Source: Flexivirga endophytica
Lineage (GTDB): Bacteria; Actinomycetota; Actinomycetes; Actinomycetales; Dermatophilaceae
Assembly: GCF_014640635.1 (NCBI RefSeq)
Contig: NZ_BMHI01000004.1
Location: 310,001-374,000 of the forward strand
Direction of reading: 5' to 3'
Length of the DNA: 64,000 bases
Shown piece after piece: positions 1 through 10,494 of this stretch. The stretch's first letter is position 1; every line of letters starts with the position of its first letter. Under the pieces are notes generated by a model. That model was given only the letters and a program-made list of their open reading frames with translations, searched no databases and was not told where the DNA came from. The translations under genes and the position numbers were made by a program.

Positions 1-39
1 CGCAGCCACGACCGTTACAGCGTCAGTGAGAAGGAAGCC

Positions 40-1059
<1,020 letters not shown>

Positions 1060-1068
1060 CCTCGTGCC

Positions 1069-2094
1069 ATGAAGATCGGCATCCTCACATCCGGGGGAGA
1101 CTGCCCCGGACTCAACGCGGTCATTCGCGGCGCGGTGCTGAAAGGTATCGCCGTCCACGGGCAGAAATTCATGGGCTACCGGGGTGGGTGGCGCGGGGTC
1201 GTCGAGGGGGACGCCATCGAGTTGCCGCGCCGGATGGTCCGCGGGATCGGCAAGCTGGGCGGCACGATCTTGGGCACCTCGCGCACCAACCCGTTCGAGA
1301 ACGGTGGCGGCCCTGACGTGATCGGGCGTCACATGGCCGATCTGGGCATCGACGCCATCATCGCGATCGGCGGAGAGGGCACGCTGGCCGCGGCGAAGCG
1401 GCTCTCCGATGCCGGGATCAAGGTCGTCGGGGTGCCCAAGACGATCGACAACGACTTGGACGCCACTGATTACACCTTCGGATTCGACACCGCGATCGAG
1501 ATCGCGACCGAAGCCATGGACCGACTGCGGACCTCCGGTGAGTCGCACCATCGGTGCATGATCGCCGAGGTGATGGGACGGCACGTCGGGTGGATCGCGC
1601 TGCACTCCGGGATGGCGTCGGGCGCCCATGTCATTCTCATACCGGAGCAACAGGTGAGCATGGATCAGATCGCCGGATGGGTGAAACTCGCCGACGAGCG
1701 TGGCCGGGCACCGTTGGTGGTCGTCGCCGAGGGGTTCACCACCGACGAGATGCAGCAAGCGCACTCCGAGAACGGTCTGGATGCCTTCGGCAGGCCGCGG
1801 CTGGGCGGCATCGCGAACCAACTCGCGCCGGAACTCGAGGCCCGCACGGGGATCGAGACCCGAGCCACGACCCTCGGCCACATCCAACGCGGGGGGACCC
1901 CTACCGGGTTCGATCGGGTGCTCGCGACCCGGCTCGGGATGGCGGCCATCGACTCCGTGGTGGATGGCCAGTGGGGAACCATGGTCTCGCTGCGCGGCAC
2001 CGAGATTGTCCACGTCGAGCTCGAGGATGCGCTCGGGCAACTCAAGGTCGTGCCGCAACACCGCTACGACGAGGCCCGCATCCTGTTCGGGTAG
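1069..2094 (+). CDS. pfkA: 6-phosphofructokinase
   Basis: Phosphorylates fructose 6-phosphate to fructose 1,6-bisphosphate, feeding the adjacent aldolase. Glycine-rich phosphate-binding GGDCPGLN is at residues 9-16, GGEGT at 101-105 and PKTIDND at 123-129. Residue 104 is Gly, which in this family favours ATP (PPi enzymes carry Asp there), while Lys at 124 is shared by PPi enzymes and the actinobacterial ATP enzymes. ATP dependence is therefore the better guess but not certain. Length (341 aa) is normal. It ends 64 bp from the convergent LuxR-type regulator. Confidence 0.93.
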   Translation: MKIGILTSGGDCPGLNAVIRGAVLKGIAVHGQKFMGYRGGWRGVVEGDAIELPRRMVRGIGKLGGTILGTSRTNPFENGGGPDVIGRHMADLGIDAIIAIGGEGTLAAAKRLSDAGIKVVGVPKTIDNDLDATDYTFGFDTAIEIATEAMDRLRTSGESHHRCMIAEVMGRHVGWIALHSGMASGAHVILIPEQQVSMDQIAGWVKLADERGRAPLVVVAEGFTTDEMQQAHSENGLDAFGRPRLGGIANQLAPELEARTGIETRATTLGHIQRGGTPTGFDRVLATRLGMAAIDSVVDGQWGTMVSLRGTEIVHVELEDALGQLKVVPQHRYDEARILFG

Positions 2095-2157
2095 CCACGG
2101 CAGAACTCGTCAGACGACGGGACGACTACCCACCTGACCGTCGTGAGACGGTGCTGC

Positions 2158-3465
2158 TCACTGGATACCGTGACTGTGCGCCAGCGCGATCGCCTCGGTG
2201 CGCGATCCCACGCCTAGTTTCTTGAACAGTTTGCGCACATGGAACTTGACGGTGTTCTCGCTGATCCCCAGGCTGACTGCGATGGCGCGGTTTCGGAGTC
2301 CGGCTGCGAGCAGCTGCAGCACTTCCAGCTCCCGGGCGGCGAGGTTCCACCCGGCGATCTCACCGGACGGGGCCGCGGGCGGATCCAGCGGAAGCGTCAC
2401 GAAGACATCCGCCCCCCAACCCGACATGACGTCCAAGCGCAGCTGTCCGGACAGAGCTTCCACCTGCCGATTCAGCCGGCTGATGTTGGGTGCCGACGCA
2501 GACAGTGCACCGCTTCCGTCGTCGCGGATATTGATCAGCAGGTTTTCCCCATCACAGTCCCACTGGGTCCGGATCCTGCTGATCGCGGGCTGCTCCATCA
2601 TCGCCAGCACCAGGCCACGGACGATCGCCCGGGCCGCGTGTCCGACCTCACCGGGCAGCGCGCGCCCGTTCAACGGGGGTTCGATGAACTCCACGTCGAT
2701 TCCGCTGAAACGCGTCAGTGGACGCAGATCCTCGCGTAGCCGCTCGAACGCCGTGGCCACCGGCTCCTCCACCATGTCGGTGGTGCGGTCGCTGAGGGTT
2801 CGCAGCTCGATCAGCGCCTTGGCGGTCAGGTCGGTGACGGTCGACCGAGCAGTGGCGTCGTCGAGGCCGGACGAGCGCAGCGCGGCGAGCAAGGTCTCCA
2901 GGGTGGTCGAGTGCAGGTCGGTCAACTCCGCGGTCACCCGCACCCGTTCAGCCGAGGCCGCTCGTGATTCCGCCAGGTATGACGGCGGCGCGTCCGTCAC
3001 CTTCTCGTGGATCCTGCGGGCTGCGAGACCCCACAGATAGGTGACGACCTCCAACCGGTCGCCGCACTCCTCCCGCTCGGCCGGGTCCGGGTCGGTCAGG
3101 ATCAGCAGCGCCCGGCTGGACGGGTGCTGGAGCGCCAGCACGGGTCGTGTCCGGTCGCCGACCGCGGCCTCGCCGAACCAGGGAACCTCGTCCGGAACGA
3201 GCGCGCGGAGCGCGTCCAACTCGGCTATCGACACGCGGGAGATGATCTCCTCGTCGCCGGCCTTCTTCTGCGGCCTTCCGGTGCAGTCCTCGGTGAAGAT
3301 GATCAGCGCGCTGCCGGCCACGTAAGGGACGGTGGCCTCCCGCAGCCGGTCGGCGATCTGCGCCAGCGGGGCATCGGTCACCGCAGCCACGCTGTTCAGG
3401 AGCTGCCACGGCAGGTCGAGGTGGGCGTCGGAGTGGGCATCGAGGTGGTCATGGAGGTGGGTCAT
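2158..3465 (-). CDS. LuxR-type regulator with degenerate histidine-kinase core
   Basis: One 435-residue polypeptide seems to combine an N-terminal sensor (about 1-150), a coiled-coil segment resembling the HisKA_3 dimerization region (ELTDLHSTTLETL, where typical kinases have ELHD), an HATPase-like domain (NIRDDGSG; GWGADVFVTLPL) and a C-terminal LuxR helix-turn-helix (about 375-435, LAARELEVLQLLAAGLRNRAI). No receiver domain is present. The sensor carries the motif FTEDCTGRP, shared with its paralog at 5098. The N-terminus is His/Asp rich (THLHDHLDAH), a possible metal-binding feature. It is divergent from the hexuloisomerase gene across a 200-bp intergenic region, so control of that RuMP operon is the natural inference. 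An AGAGGA ribosome site supports this start. Confidence 0.8.
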   Translation of the reverse strand: MTHLHDHLDAHSDAHLDLPWQLLNSVAAVTDAPLAQIADRLREATVPYVAGSALIIFTEDCTGRPQKKAGDEEIISRVSIAELDALRALVPDEVPWFGEAAVGDRTRPVLALQHPSSRALLILTDPDPAEREECGDRLEVVTYLWGLAARRIHEKVTDAPPSYLAESRAASAERVRVTAELTDLHSTTLETLLAALRSSGLDDATARSTVTDLTAKALIELRTLSDRTTDMVEEPVATAFERLREDLRPLTRFSGIDVEFIEPPLNGRALPGEVGHAARAIVRGLVLAMMEQPAISRIRTQWDCDGENLLINIRDDGSGALSASAPNISRLNRQVEALSGQLRLDVMSGWGADVFVTLPLDPPAAPSGEIAGWNLAARELEVLQLLAAGLRNRAIAVSLGISENTVKFHVRKLFKKLGVGSRTEAIALAHSHGIQ

Positions 3466-3665
3466 GTGCGTCCTCTGAAGTCACCGGTCGGGATTCGGCG
3501 TACCCGCACTTGGCAGTGTGCAGGAACGAAACAACTCGAAAGTGTAGTGAAGACCGTCACAAAACAGTGTTCCACCTATCACTTCGATCCGAAAGCATGG
3601 TGACCATCGCCGCAGCAGCCATCCGGGTCGCTACGGATCACCCACCGAGCCGAAGGGATCACATC

Positions 3666-4265
3666 GTGACCTCCGCAGTCACTTCGACGCCCGCCGTGTT
3701 CAGCTCTTCCGAAGACATTGCTCGCAACCTACGCCTCGTCAGCAGTGAGATCACCGAGACCGTCGGCAAGATCGACGCGACCGAGTTGGCCGCCCTTGCC
3801 GAGCACCTCGGCCGGTCGAGCCGCGTGTTCGTCGCCGGCGCAGGCCGGAGCGGGCTGGTGCTCCGGATGACTGCGATGCGGTTGATGCACCTGGGCCTCA
3901 CCGTGCATGTCGCCGGAGACACCACCACCCCCGCCATCGATGCCAGCGACCTGCTAATCGTGGCCTCCGGATCCGGCACCACTTCGGGCGTGGTGAAGGC
4001 TGCCGAAACCGCCTCCCGGATCGGTGCCCGCATCGGCGTCTTCACCACCAATGCCAGTTCTCCGTTGGCGAAGCTCGCTGATGCCGTTGTAGTCGTCCCT
4101 GCTGCGCAGAAGACCGACCACGGGTCGACCGTTTCGCGACAGTACGCCGGGTCCCTGTTCGAGCAGGCGCTGTTCGTCGCCACCGAGGCACTCTTCGCCT
4201 CGCTCTGGGACAACGACGCGTCGCCCGCGGAGGAGTTGTGGCTGCGCCACGCCAACCTCGAGTAG
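3666..4265 (+). CDS. hxlB: 6-phospho-3-hexuloisomerase
   Basis: Isomerizes hexulose 6-phosphate to fructose 6-phosphate, the second step of formaldehyde fixation in the RuMP cycle. The 199-residue SIS-domain protein has the sugar-phosphate-binding segments VAGAGRSG and SGSGTT and the family C-terminus LWLRHANLE. I prefer the GTG at 3666, preceded by GAAGGGA, over upstream in-frame starts at 3510 and 3597 because the family starts just before the SIS domain. The synthase gene follows 70 bp later. A second isomerase lies at 19690. Confidence 0.92.
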   Translation: MTSAVTSTPAVFSSSEDIARNLRLVSSEITETVGKIDATELAALAEHLGRSSRVFVAGAGRSGLVLRMTAMRLMHLGLTVHVAGDTTTPAIDASDLLIVASGSGTTSGVVKAAETASRIGARIGVFTTNASSPLAKLADAVVVVPAAQKTDHGSTVSRQYAGSLFEQALFVATEALFASLWDNDASPAEELWLRHANLE

Positions 4266-4335
4266 GTCGCCGGTCGATCCCCTGACCAACAGTCCAACCA
4301 CACATCGCACATCACTAGAAGAAGGAAGACACATC

Positions 4336-4959
4336 ATGAAGCTGCAAGTCGCCATGGACGTGCTGACCACCGAGGCTGCGCTCACGCTGGCCGGGCAGGT
4401 CGCCGAATTCGTCGACATCATCGAACTCGGCACCCCGCTGGTGAAGAGTGAAGGACTGGCCGCGATCACCGCGGTCAAGGAAGCCCACCCGGACAAGATC
4501 GTCTTCGCAGACCTGAAGACCATGGACGCCGGTGAGCTCGAGGCGGACATCGCGTTCAAGGCCGGCGCCGACCTCGTCACGATTCTGGGCGCCGCCGACG
4601 ACTCGACCATCGCCGGTGCTGTCAAGGCCGCGACCGCTCACAACAAGGGCGTCGTCGTCGACCTGATCGGCGTGGCCGACAAGGTCACTCGTGCGAAGGA
4701 GGTTCGCGCATTGGGCGCGAAGTTCGTCGAGATGCACGCCGGCCTGGACGAGCAGGCGCAGCCCGGTTACGACTTGAACGGGCTGCTCAGCTCCGGAGAA
4801 CAGGCACGTGTCCCGTTCTCCGTCGCCGGCGGAGTCAACCTGAAGACGATCGGCGACGTGCAGCGCGCCGGTGCCGACGTCGCAGTCGTCGGCGGATCCA
4901 TCTACAGCGCCGACGACCCGGGCCTGGCCGCCAAGCAGCTTCGCGCCGCCATCGCCTGA
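4336..4959 (+). CDS. hxlA: 3-hexulose-6-phosphate synthase
   Basis: Condenses formaldehyde with ribulose 5-phosphate to give hexulose 6-phosphate; this is the key assimilatory and detoxifying reaction of the RuMP cycle. The 207-residue TIM barrel of the OMP-decarboxylase superfamily carries the magnesium/catalytic motif ADLKTMD near residues 58-64, IELGTPL near 32-38, and the phosphate-binding C-terminal VAGGVN and VVGGSIY. A strong GAAGGAAG ribosome site precedes the ATG. It is the only synthase copy in the window and is cotranscribed with the isomerase; a stable hairpin follows. Confidence 0.95.
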   Translation: MKLQVAMDVLTTEAALTLAGQVAEFVDIIELGTPLVKSEGLAAITAVKEAHPDKIVFADLKTMDAGELEADIAFKAGADLVTILGAADDSTIAGAVKAATAHNKGVVVDLIGVADKVTRAKEVRALGAKFVEMHAGLDEQAQPGYDLNGLLSSGEQARVPFSVAGGVNLKTIGDVQRAGADVAVVGGSIYSADDPGLAAKQLRAAIA

Positions 4960-4972
4960 AGTTCCGTGCCGC

Positions 4973-5021
4973 CAGGGGGTGGCGTCCCAGAGCCGAGAGG
5001 CCGAGGGGCGCCACCCTCCCT
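4973..5021 (+). terminator. Hairpin terminator after hxlA
   Basis: GGGGTGGCG pairs with CGCCACCC across an internal GC-rich arm, and the hairpin is followed by a T-containing stretch. It sits 13 bp after the synthase stop and before the next regulator gene, consistent with ending the isomerase-synthase transcript. Confidence 0.5.
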
Positions 5022-5097
5022 GCATTTACACAGGCTCGTACGTTGACGGGCTCACTCATTTTCGACAGGTGGACGTACTACTGGACAGGTGGTGACC

Positions 5098-6396
5098 ATG
5101 GACGACGTCGAGCAGTCACAGTCAGCTCGGTGGGTCGACATGCGAAAGGTGGTCGACGGCCCACTCCCCGATATCGCGGCGCGGCTCTCCGCGTTCCTGG
5201 GCACGAGATCTCACGATGCGTTGGTGATCTTCACGCGGGAATGCACCGGGCGCCCCCGGAAAGTAGCCGGTAAGAAGGACGTGGTCGCCCGGGTGACGAT
5301 CGAGGAATTGGAAGCGATCAAGGAGTCGCTCGAACTGGGAACCAGCTGCGACTCGGAGGCTGTCCTCGCCGGATCGAAACACCGGATCTGGGCGGTCCGC
5401 GACCTCAGCGACATTCTCCTCGTGATGGTCCCGACGCATCTGCGGGCGACTCTGAGTCTCGAGGAGGTCGCGGCGATGTTCGGGCTGGTGGCCATGGCCA
5501 TCCACCACCAGGTGGCTCAGGCCAGTCCGGACTACCTCGCGGAGTCCCGGGCGGCATCGAGCGAGCGCGCCCGCACGATCGTCGAACTGACCGGGGTACA
5601 TGAGGCGACCCTGTCCACCATCCTGGGAACCCTGCGGTCGCGAGACCTCGACGATCGCCGTGCCCGCATCACGGCCAGCGAAACAGCGTCCGCCGCGCTC
5701 ACCTCGTTGCGATCCACGAGCGCCGTCGACCGCGAACTGTCAGAGGAAGCTGTGACCACGGCGTTCGCCCGATTGCAAGGCGAACTGGGGCCGTTGTTGA
5801 AGTTCCAGGAGGTCGACGTCGAGTACGCCGCGCCGCCCGCTGACGGCCGCCCGCTGCCCGGCGAAGTCGCCGTCGCGGCGCGTGCGATGGTGCGCGCAGT
5901 CGTCCTCGCCTGCTGTGCCCAGCCTGCGCTGGACCGCTTGCGGATCGCGTGGGATTGCGACGGCGAGAACGTTCTGCTCGAGATCCGCGACAACGGGCCG
6001 GGCTCGATCGACAGCAATGCGCTGAGCCTGCAACTGATGGGACGCCTACGAACCCTCAGAGGGCAATTGGAGGTCGACTCGATCCCCGGGTGGGGAAACT
6101 GCGTGAAGCTGACGCTTCCACTGGATCCACCTGCTGCTCGACCCGACGAGCACCTGCTGTCGAGCTTGAATCCCCGAGAGATGGAGGTGCTGGGTCACCT
6201 TGCGGAGGGCAAACGCAATCGCACCATCGCCGACGAACTCGGAGTCACTCAGAGCACCATCAAGTTCCACGTGGCCAGCGTGCTGAGGAAGCTGGAAGTG
6301 GCCAACCGGGGCGAGGCGGCAGCCGTCGCGATCCGCGCAGGCGTTGTTTCGACCGGGTCAGCGGGAGCCGGACATCTGGTCGCTGCGCGGGGCTGA
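5098..6396 (+). CDS. LuxR-type regulator with degenerate histidine-kinase core, paralog
   Basis: Paralog of the regulator at 2158-3465 with the same layout: N-terminal sensor with FTRECTGRPRK, coiled-coil dimerization segment (ELTGVHEATL replacing the usual ELHD), HATPase-like domain (EIRDNGPGS; GWGNCVKLTLPL) and C-terminal LuxR helix-turn-helix (LNPREMEVLGHLAEGKRNRTI). Length is 432 aa from the ATG at 5098, which has AGGTGG upstream; a GTG at 5089 is an alternative. Two copies of GACAGGTGG, 20 bp apart, lie immediately upstream (5066-5094) and may be an autoregulatory site. Together the paralogs bracket the hexuloisomerase-synthase pair. Signal and DNA target are unknown. Confidence 0.8.
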   Translation: MDDVEQSQSARWVDMRKVVDGPLPDIAARLSAFLGTRSHDALVIFTRECTGRPRKVAGKKDVVARVTIEELEAIKESLELGTSCDSEAVLAGSKHRIWAVRDLSDILLVMVPTHLRATLSLEEVAAMFGLVAMAIHHQVAQASPDYLAESRAASSERARTIVELTGVHEATLSTILGTLRSRDLDDRRARITASETASAALTSLRSTSAVDRELSEEAVTTAFARLQGELGPLLKFQEVDVEYAAPPADGRPLPGEVAVAARAMVRAVVLACCAQPALDRLRIAWDCDGENVLLEIRDNGPGSIDSNALSLQLMGRLRTLRGQLEVDSIPGWGNCVKLTLPLDPPAARPDEHLLSSLNPREMEVLGHLAEGKRNRTIADELGVTQSTIKFHVASVLRKLEVANRGEAAAVAIRAGVVSTGSAGAGHLVAARG

Positions 6397-6411
6397 CTGG
6401 ACCTCAGAGTC

Positions 6412-7503
6412 TCAGAGTGTCGCGGTCGCCACGTCCTCCGATGCCCGGAGTACGCGGATCGCGTTCTCGCCCGCAAGCTTCGTGCGGTCGGAGCACGACC
6501 ATCCACGGTCGACAAGTGCGGCGAACAGTCTCGGATAACCCGACACATCCTCGAGGCCGCTCGGCATGTCCTCCGCGCCCATGTAGTCGCCACCGATCCC
6601 GACGTGGTCGATGCCCGCGACCTCGCGTACGTGCTCGATGTGATCGACGACCTGATCCAAGGTGGCGGTCGGGCATGGTGACGCGGTGCTGAGATCGTGG
6701 ACCAGCCGGCGGTAGTCGGGGTCGCCCTTGACGACCCCTCGCTGCTGCGCCGTGTCCGCGAGGTCCTTGTTCCATTGCCGCACCTCTGGTGACACGAAGG
6801 CGGGCAAGAAGGTCACCATGCAGACGCCGTCGTTGTCGGCCAGAGTTTCAAGGACATCATCGGGGACATTTCGTGGATGGTCGCACAGTGCACGGGCCGA
6901 GGAATGGCTGAAGATCACCGGAGCGGCACTGACCCGCAGGGCGTGTCGCATGACGTCCGGCGACACGTGGGAGAGATCGACCATCATTCCCAGTCGATTC
7001 ATCTCGCGTACTACGTCCACACCGAACTCGGACAGTCCGCGGAGTACGGGTTCATCCGTCGCAGCGTCCGCCCACGGCACATTCTTGTTGTGCGTCAGCG
7101 TCATGTACCGCACACCGAGTGTGCGCATCACGCGGAGCACCGGAAGTGACTCGTCGATGCAGTGACCGCCCTCCATGCCGAGCAGCGAGGCGATCCGAGA
7201 GCCTGACGCCACGACCTCGTCCGCGGTGGTCGCGAGCACCAGACGTTCGGGATATCGAGCGACCAATCGGTGGATGAAGTCGATCTGTTCGAGTGTGGCC
7301 ATCACGGCCGCGGGACCCGAGTACAGCTCGGGGGAGACGTAGACGGACCAGAACTGCCCACCGACCTCGCCCGCAGCGAGCCGCTGAAGGTCGGTGTGGA
7401 GCCCTGGAACCCGGCATGTCAGGTCCACCAGATCCAAATCGCAGGCGTACTGCTGTCGCATTGCCCAGGCGAGATCGTTGTGCCCATCGATGAGCATCGG
7501 CAT
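6412..7503 (-). CDS. M19-family (renal/membrane) dipeptidase
   Basis: Zinc dipeptidase of the M19 amidohydrolase family, hydrolysing dipeptides. Expected metal-site motifs are visible: DGHND near residues 6-10, GMEGGH, DLSHVS, IFSHSSAR and GIGGDYMG. No signal peptide is evident despite the family name, so a cytosolic role is likely. The start overlaps the transaldolase stop region, and the two appear cotranscribed. Why a dipeptidase sits in a C1-metabolism cluster is unclear. One speculative idea is peptide trimming in PQQ maturation, because no pqqF-like protease is in the window. Convergent with the regulator ending at 6396. Confidence 0.85.
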   Translation of the reverse strand: MPMLIDGHNDLAWAMRQQYACDLDLVDLTCRVPGLHTDLQRLAAGEVGGQFWSVYVSPELYSGPAAVMATLEQIDFIHRLVARYPERLVLATTADEVVASGSRIASLLGMEGGHCIDESLPVLRVMRTLGVRYMTLTHNKNVPWADAATDEPVLRGLSEFGVDVVREMNRLGMMVDLSHVSPDVMRHALRVSAAPVIFSHSSARALCDHPRNVPDDVLETLADNDGVCMVTFLPAFVSPEVRQWNKDLADTAQQRGVVKGDPDYRRLVHDLSTASPCPTATLDQVVDHIEHVREVAGIDHVGIGGDYMGAEDMPSGLEDVSGYPRLFAALVDRGWSCSDRTKLAGENAIRVLRASEDVATATL

Positions 7504-8628
7504 TCACCCTTCCCGGCGAAGCGTTCGCAGTTGTTCTTCGGTCGTGTCGAGCAGCGCTTTCCACGCGACCGTGAATTTCTCGACGGCCTCGGCTTCCAAA
7601 GTGTCGAAAACATCCGCGAGATCGACACCCGCGGCCTCGAGACGGCTGAACAACGCCTGCCCCGAGGCTTCCTTGCCCGAAAGCGTGTCACCTTTGACCC
7701 GCCCATGGTCCGCGAAGGCATCGATCGTCGTCTCCGGCATCGTATTGACGGTGTTCGGAGCGACCAGTTCCTCGACATACAGCGTGTCTGGATAGTCCTT
7801 GTTCTTGACCCCTGTCGACGCCCACAACAGCCGCTGCGCATTCGCTCCGAACACATCGAGTTGTCGGAACCGTGTGCCGGTCTCGAACACCCGCTGGTAG
7901 GCCGCATACGCCAGCCGCGCGTTGGCGAGCGCTGCTCGCCCGCGCAGTTCGAGTGCCTCCGGCGTGTTGATCTTCGTGAGCCTGTTGTCGGTCTCCGTGT
8001 CGACACGAGAGACGAAGAAGGAGGCGACCGACTGGATACGCGACAGGTCATGTCCAGCGGCCTTGGCTGCTTCGAGTCCGTCGAGGTAGGCATTCATCAC
8101 GAGTTCGTAGCGCTCGACAGAGAAGATCAGGGTCGCGTTGACGCTGATGCCTTCCGAGACCACTTGGTTGATGGCGGGGACGCCGGCAGCAGTGGCAGGG
8201 ATCTTGATCAGCAGATTGGGGCGGTCGACGATCTTCCACAGTTCGACGGCCTGTGCGGCGGTCTCGTCGGTATCGTGCGCAAGGCGCGGATCGACCTCGA
8301 TGGACACCCTGCCGTCGACCCCGCCGGTCCTGTCGAACTGTGCCGCAAGAACGTCGCACGCCGAGCGCACATCGTCCGTTGTCACCGTGCGGACGGTTGC
8401 GTCGACACCGGCACCGCGGGTGGCGAGCTCGCGTAATTGTGCATGGTACGAGCCGTCGTTGCTGAGCGCGGCATGGAAGATGGCCGGATTCGTGGTGACT
8501 CCGACGACGGACTTCGTGGCTACGAGTTCCGCCAATCTTCCGGACTCGATGCGCTCGCGAGACAGATCGTCGAGCCATACCGACACACCTACCTCGCACA
8601 ACTCCTCGAGGTTGGTGTTCTGGGTCAT
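7504..8628 (-). CDS. tal: Transaldolase
   Basis: Transfers a dihydroxyacetone unit in the rearrangement phase of the RuMP/pentose-phosphate pathway, regenerating ribulose 5-phosphate acceptor. The 374-residue protein has GVTTNPAIF near the N-terminus and the Schiff-base lysine in LLIKIPAT, matching the actinobacterial long transaldolase. I choose the ATG at 8628, preceded by GGAAGGGA; an upstream in-frame extension to 8721 looks non-coding. Divergent from zwf over about 250 bp. Its stop directly abuts the dipeptidase start. Confidence 0.94.
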   Translation of the reverse strand: MTQNTNLEELCEVGVSVWLDDLSRERIESGRLAELVATKSVVGVTTNPAIFHAALSNDGSYHAQLRELATRGAGVDATVRTVTTDDVRSACDVLAAQFDRTGGVDGRVSIEVDPRLAHDTDETAAQAVELWKIVDRPNLLIKIPATAAGVPAINQVVSEGISVNATLIFSVERYELVMNAYLDGLEAAKAAGHDLSRIQSVASFFVSRVDTETDNRLTKINTPEALELRGRAALANARLAYAAYQRVFETGTRFRQLDVFGANAQRLLWASTGVKNKDYPDTLYVEELVAPNTVNTMPETTIDAFADHGRVKGDTLSGKEASGQALFSRLEAAGVDLADVFDTLEAEAVEKFTVAWKALLDTTEEQLRTLRREG

Positions 8629-8880
8629 TGCGGTCGTCCCTTCCGGTGTCGTGTTCGGGTTCCGGCGCCGGTCATGTGTCGGCGCCAGGTGGCAGCGCGG
8701 TCGATCCGGTGTCCGGAGCATGTCTAGTCGCGATCGCAGGCCATCTCACCTGGTCAAAGGGGGAGCGGGTACTAGTCGCTCGGCGAAGTGCCAACAGCTG
8801 TCAGGCCTTCGAGACTGGTTCGGTCGCATTGTGTCCGGACGCGCCGGGCAGCGCGCGAAACGACTTGGAGAAAAACAGAA

Positions 8881-10434
8881 GTGACCGTGTCCCACGTCCA
8901 GGAGAGAAATCGGTACGACAACAGGCCGGTCATCAGCGACATCGGCGAGATCCGGGAGGGGCAGACGGGGCAGCTCCCGGCGGTCACCGGACCGGCTTCG
9001 ATGGTGCTCTTCGGCATCACCGGTGACCTGTCGCGCAAGAAGCTGCTTCCCGCAATCTACGACCTCGAGCACGCAGGTCAGCTGTCGCCGGATTTCGACC
9101 TGGTCGGGTTCGCCCGCGACACCTCGAACCTCGAGACCCTCCTGCGGGAGTCCGTTGCCGCCCACGCTCGCACTCCGTTCGACCCGCAGGTGTGGGCCAG
9201 GCTGAAGCAGCGGATCCACTTCCACCAGGGGACGTTCGAGGATTCCTCGGCATTCGAGGCGCTCGGGTCCCTGCTTGCACAGCTCGACCTCCTACGCGGA
9301 AAGCCAGCGAACTACGTCTTCTACCTCTCGATCCCGCCGTCGGCGTTCGAGACGGTGTGCGCGGGCTTGTCCGGTGCCGACCTCCACCGGCAGGAACACG
9401 GATGGCGCCGGGTCGTGGTCGAGAAGCCGTTCGGCCACGACCTGGCCAGTGCACGCGCACTGGGCGATGCGCTGGAGCAGGCGTTCGAGCCGTCGTCGAT
9501 CTATCGGATCGACCACTACCTGGGCAAGGAGACCGTCCAGAACATCTTGGCCCTCCGGTTCGCCAACGGCATGTTCGAACCGCTGTGGAACAACCAGCAC
9601 ATCGACCACGTACAGATCACGATGGCTGAGAGCGTGGGCGTCGAAGGGCGCGCGGGCTATTACGACGGCATCGGCGCAGCGAGGGACGTCATACAGAATC
9701 ACCTGCTGCAGTTGCTCGCCCTGATCACGATGGAGGAGCCGCTCAGCTTCGACGCGGACAGTATCGCGGCTGAGAAGATCAAGGTGCTTTCCGCGGCCCG
9801 GTTGATCGGCCCGCTCGATCAGACCACTGCCCGAGGTCAGTACGGCGCGGGGATCCGCGACGGTGTCGTGCTGCCCGGCCTGGCCCACGAGCGGGGTTTT
9901 CCCGCAGACTCGACGACCGAGACGTTCGCAGCGCTCACGGTGGGCGTCGAGACACCACGCTGGGCGGGGGTGCCGTTCTACATCCGCACCGGAAAGCGTC
10001 TCGCGCGGCGCACGACCGAGATCGCAGTCGCTTTCGCCGGCCCGACCCGTGGCGCCTTCCTCGCCCGGACCGTACCCGTCGAGAACCTCCTGGTCCTACG
10101 GGTGCAACCCGACGACGGCATCGAATTGCACATCGGCGCCAAACGACCGGGAGGTGGCATGAACATCGGGCCGGTCACTCTCGATCTGGACTTCCGGTCA
10201 GTCTTCGCCGCCGCACCCGCTGCCTACGAGCGCTTGATCTGTGACGTGCTCCGTGATGACGCCACCCTCTTCCCTCGGCGTGCGGAGATCGAGTTGTCGT
10301 GGCAGTTGATCGACCCTGTGCTGGAGTTCTGGGCCAGTGACGCCCAGCCCGACAGCTACGAGTCGGGATCCGCGGGGCCGGACGCTGCGGCCGAGATGCT
10401 GGGGCGTAGTGGACGCGTATGGCGACCGCTCTGA
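8881..10434 (+). CDS. zwf: Glucose-6-phosphate 1-dehydrogenase
   Basis: Oxidizes glucose 6-phosphate to 6-phosphogluconolactone, supplying NAD(P)H and, here, 6-phosphogluconate for the Entner-Doudoroff enzymes at 16858-19487 or for a dissimilatory RuMP cycle. Nucleotide-binding FGITGDLSRKKL lies near residue 45, and the active-site motif RIDHYLGKE is intact. I take the GTG at 8881 (517 aa), preceded by GGAGAAAA, rather than the in-frame start at 8788. 6-phosphogluconate dehydrogenase is not in the window. Confidence 0.93.
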   Translation: MTVSHVQERNRYDNRPVISDIGEIREGQTGQLPAVTGPASMVLFGITGDLSRKKLLPAIYDLEHAGQLSPDFDLVGFARDTSNLETLLRESVAAHARTPFDPQVWARLKQRIHFHQGTFEDSSAFEALGSLLAQLDLLRGKPANYVFYLSIPPSAFETVCAGLSGADLHRQEHGWRRVVVEKPFGHDLASARALGDALEQAFEPSSIYRIDHYLGKETVQNILALRFANGMFEPLWNNQHIDHVQITMAESVGVEGRAGYYDGIGAARDVIQNHLLQLLALITMEEPLSFDADSIAAEKIKVLSAARLIGPLDQTTARGQYGAGIRDGVVLPGLAHERGFPADSTTETFAALTVGVETPRWAGVPFYIRTGKRLARRTTEIAVAFAGPTRGAFLARTVPVENLLVLRVQPDDGIELHIGAKRPGGGMNIGPVTLDLDFRSVFAAAPAAYERLICDVLRDDATLFPRRAEIELSWQLIDPVLEFWASDAQPDSYESGSAGPDAAAEMLGRSGRVWRPL

Positions 10435-10494
10435 GGGACCGATGTCGAACTGACTGATGATGCCCTGACACGGGCGCAGAAGAAGGATCTGAAG

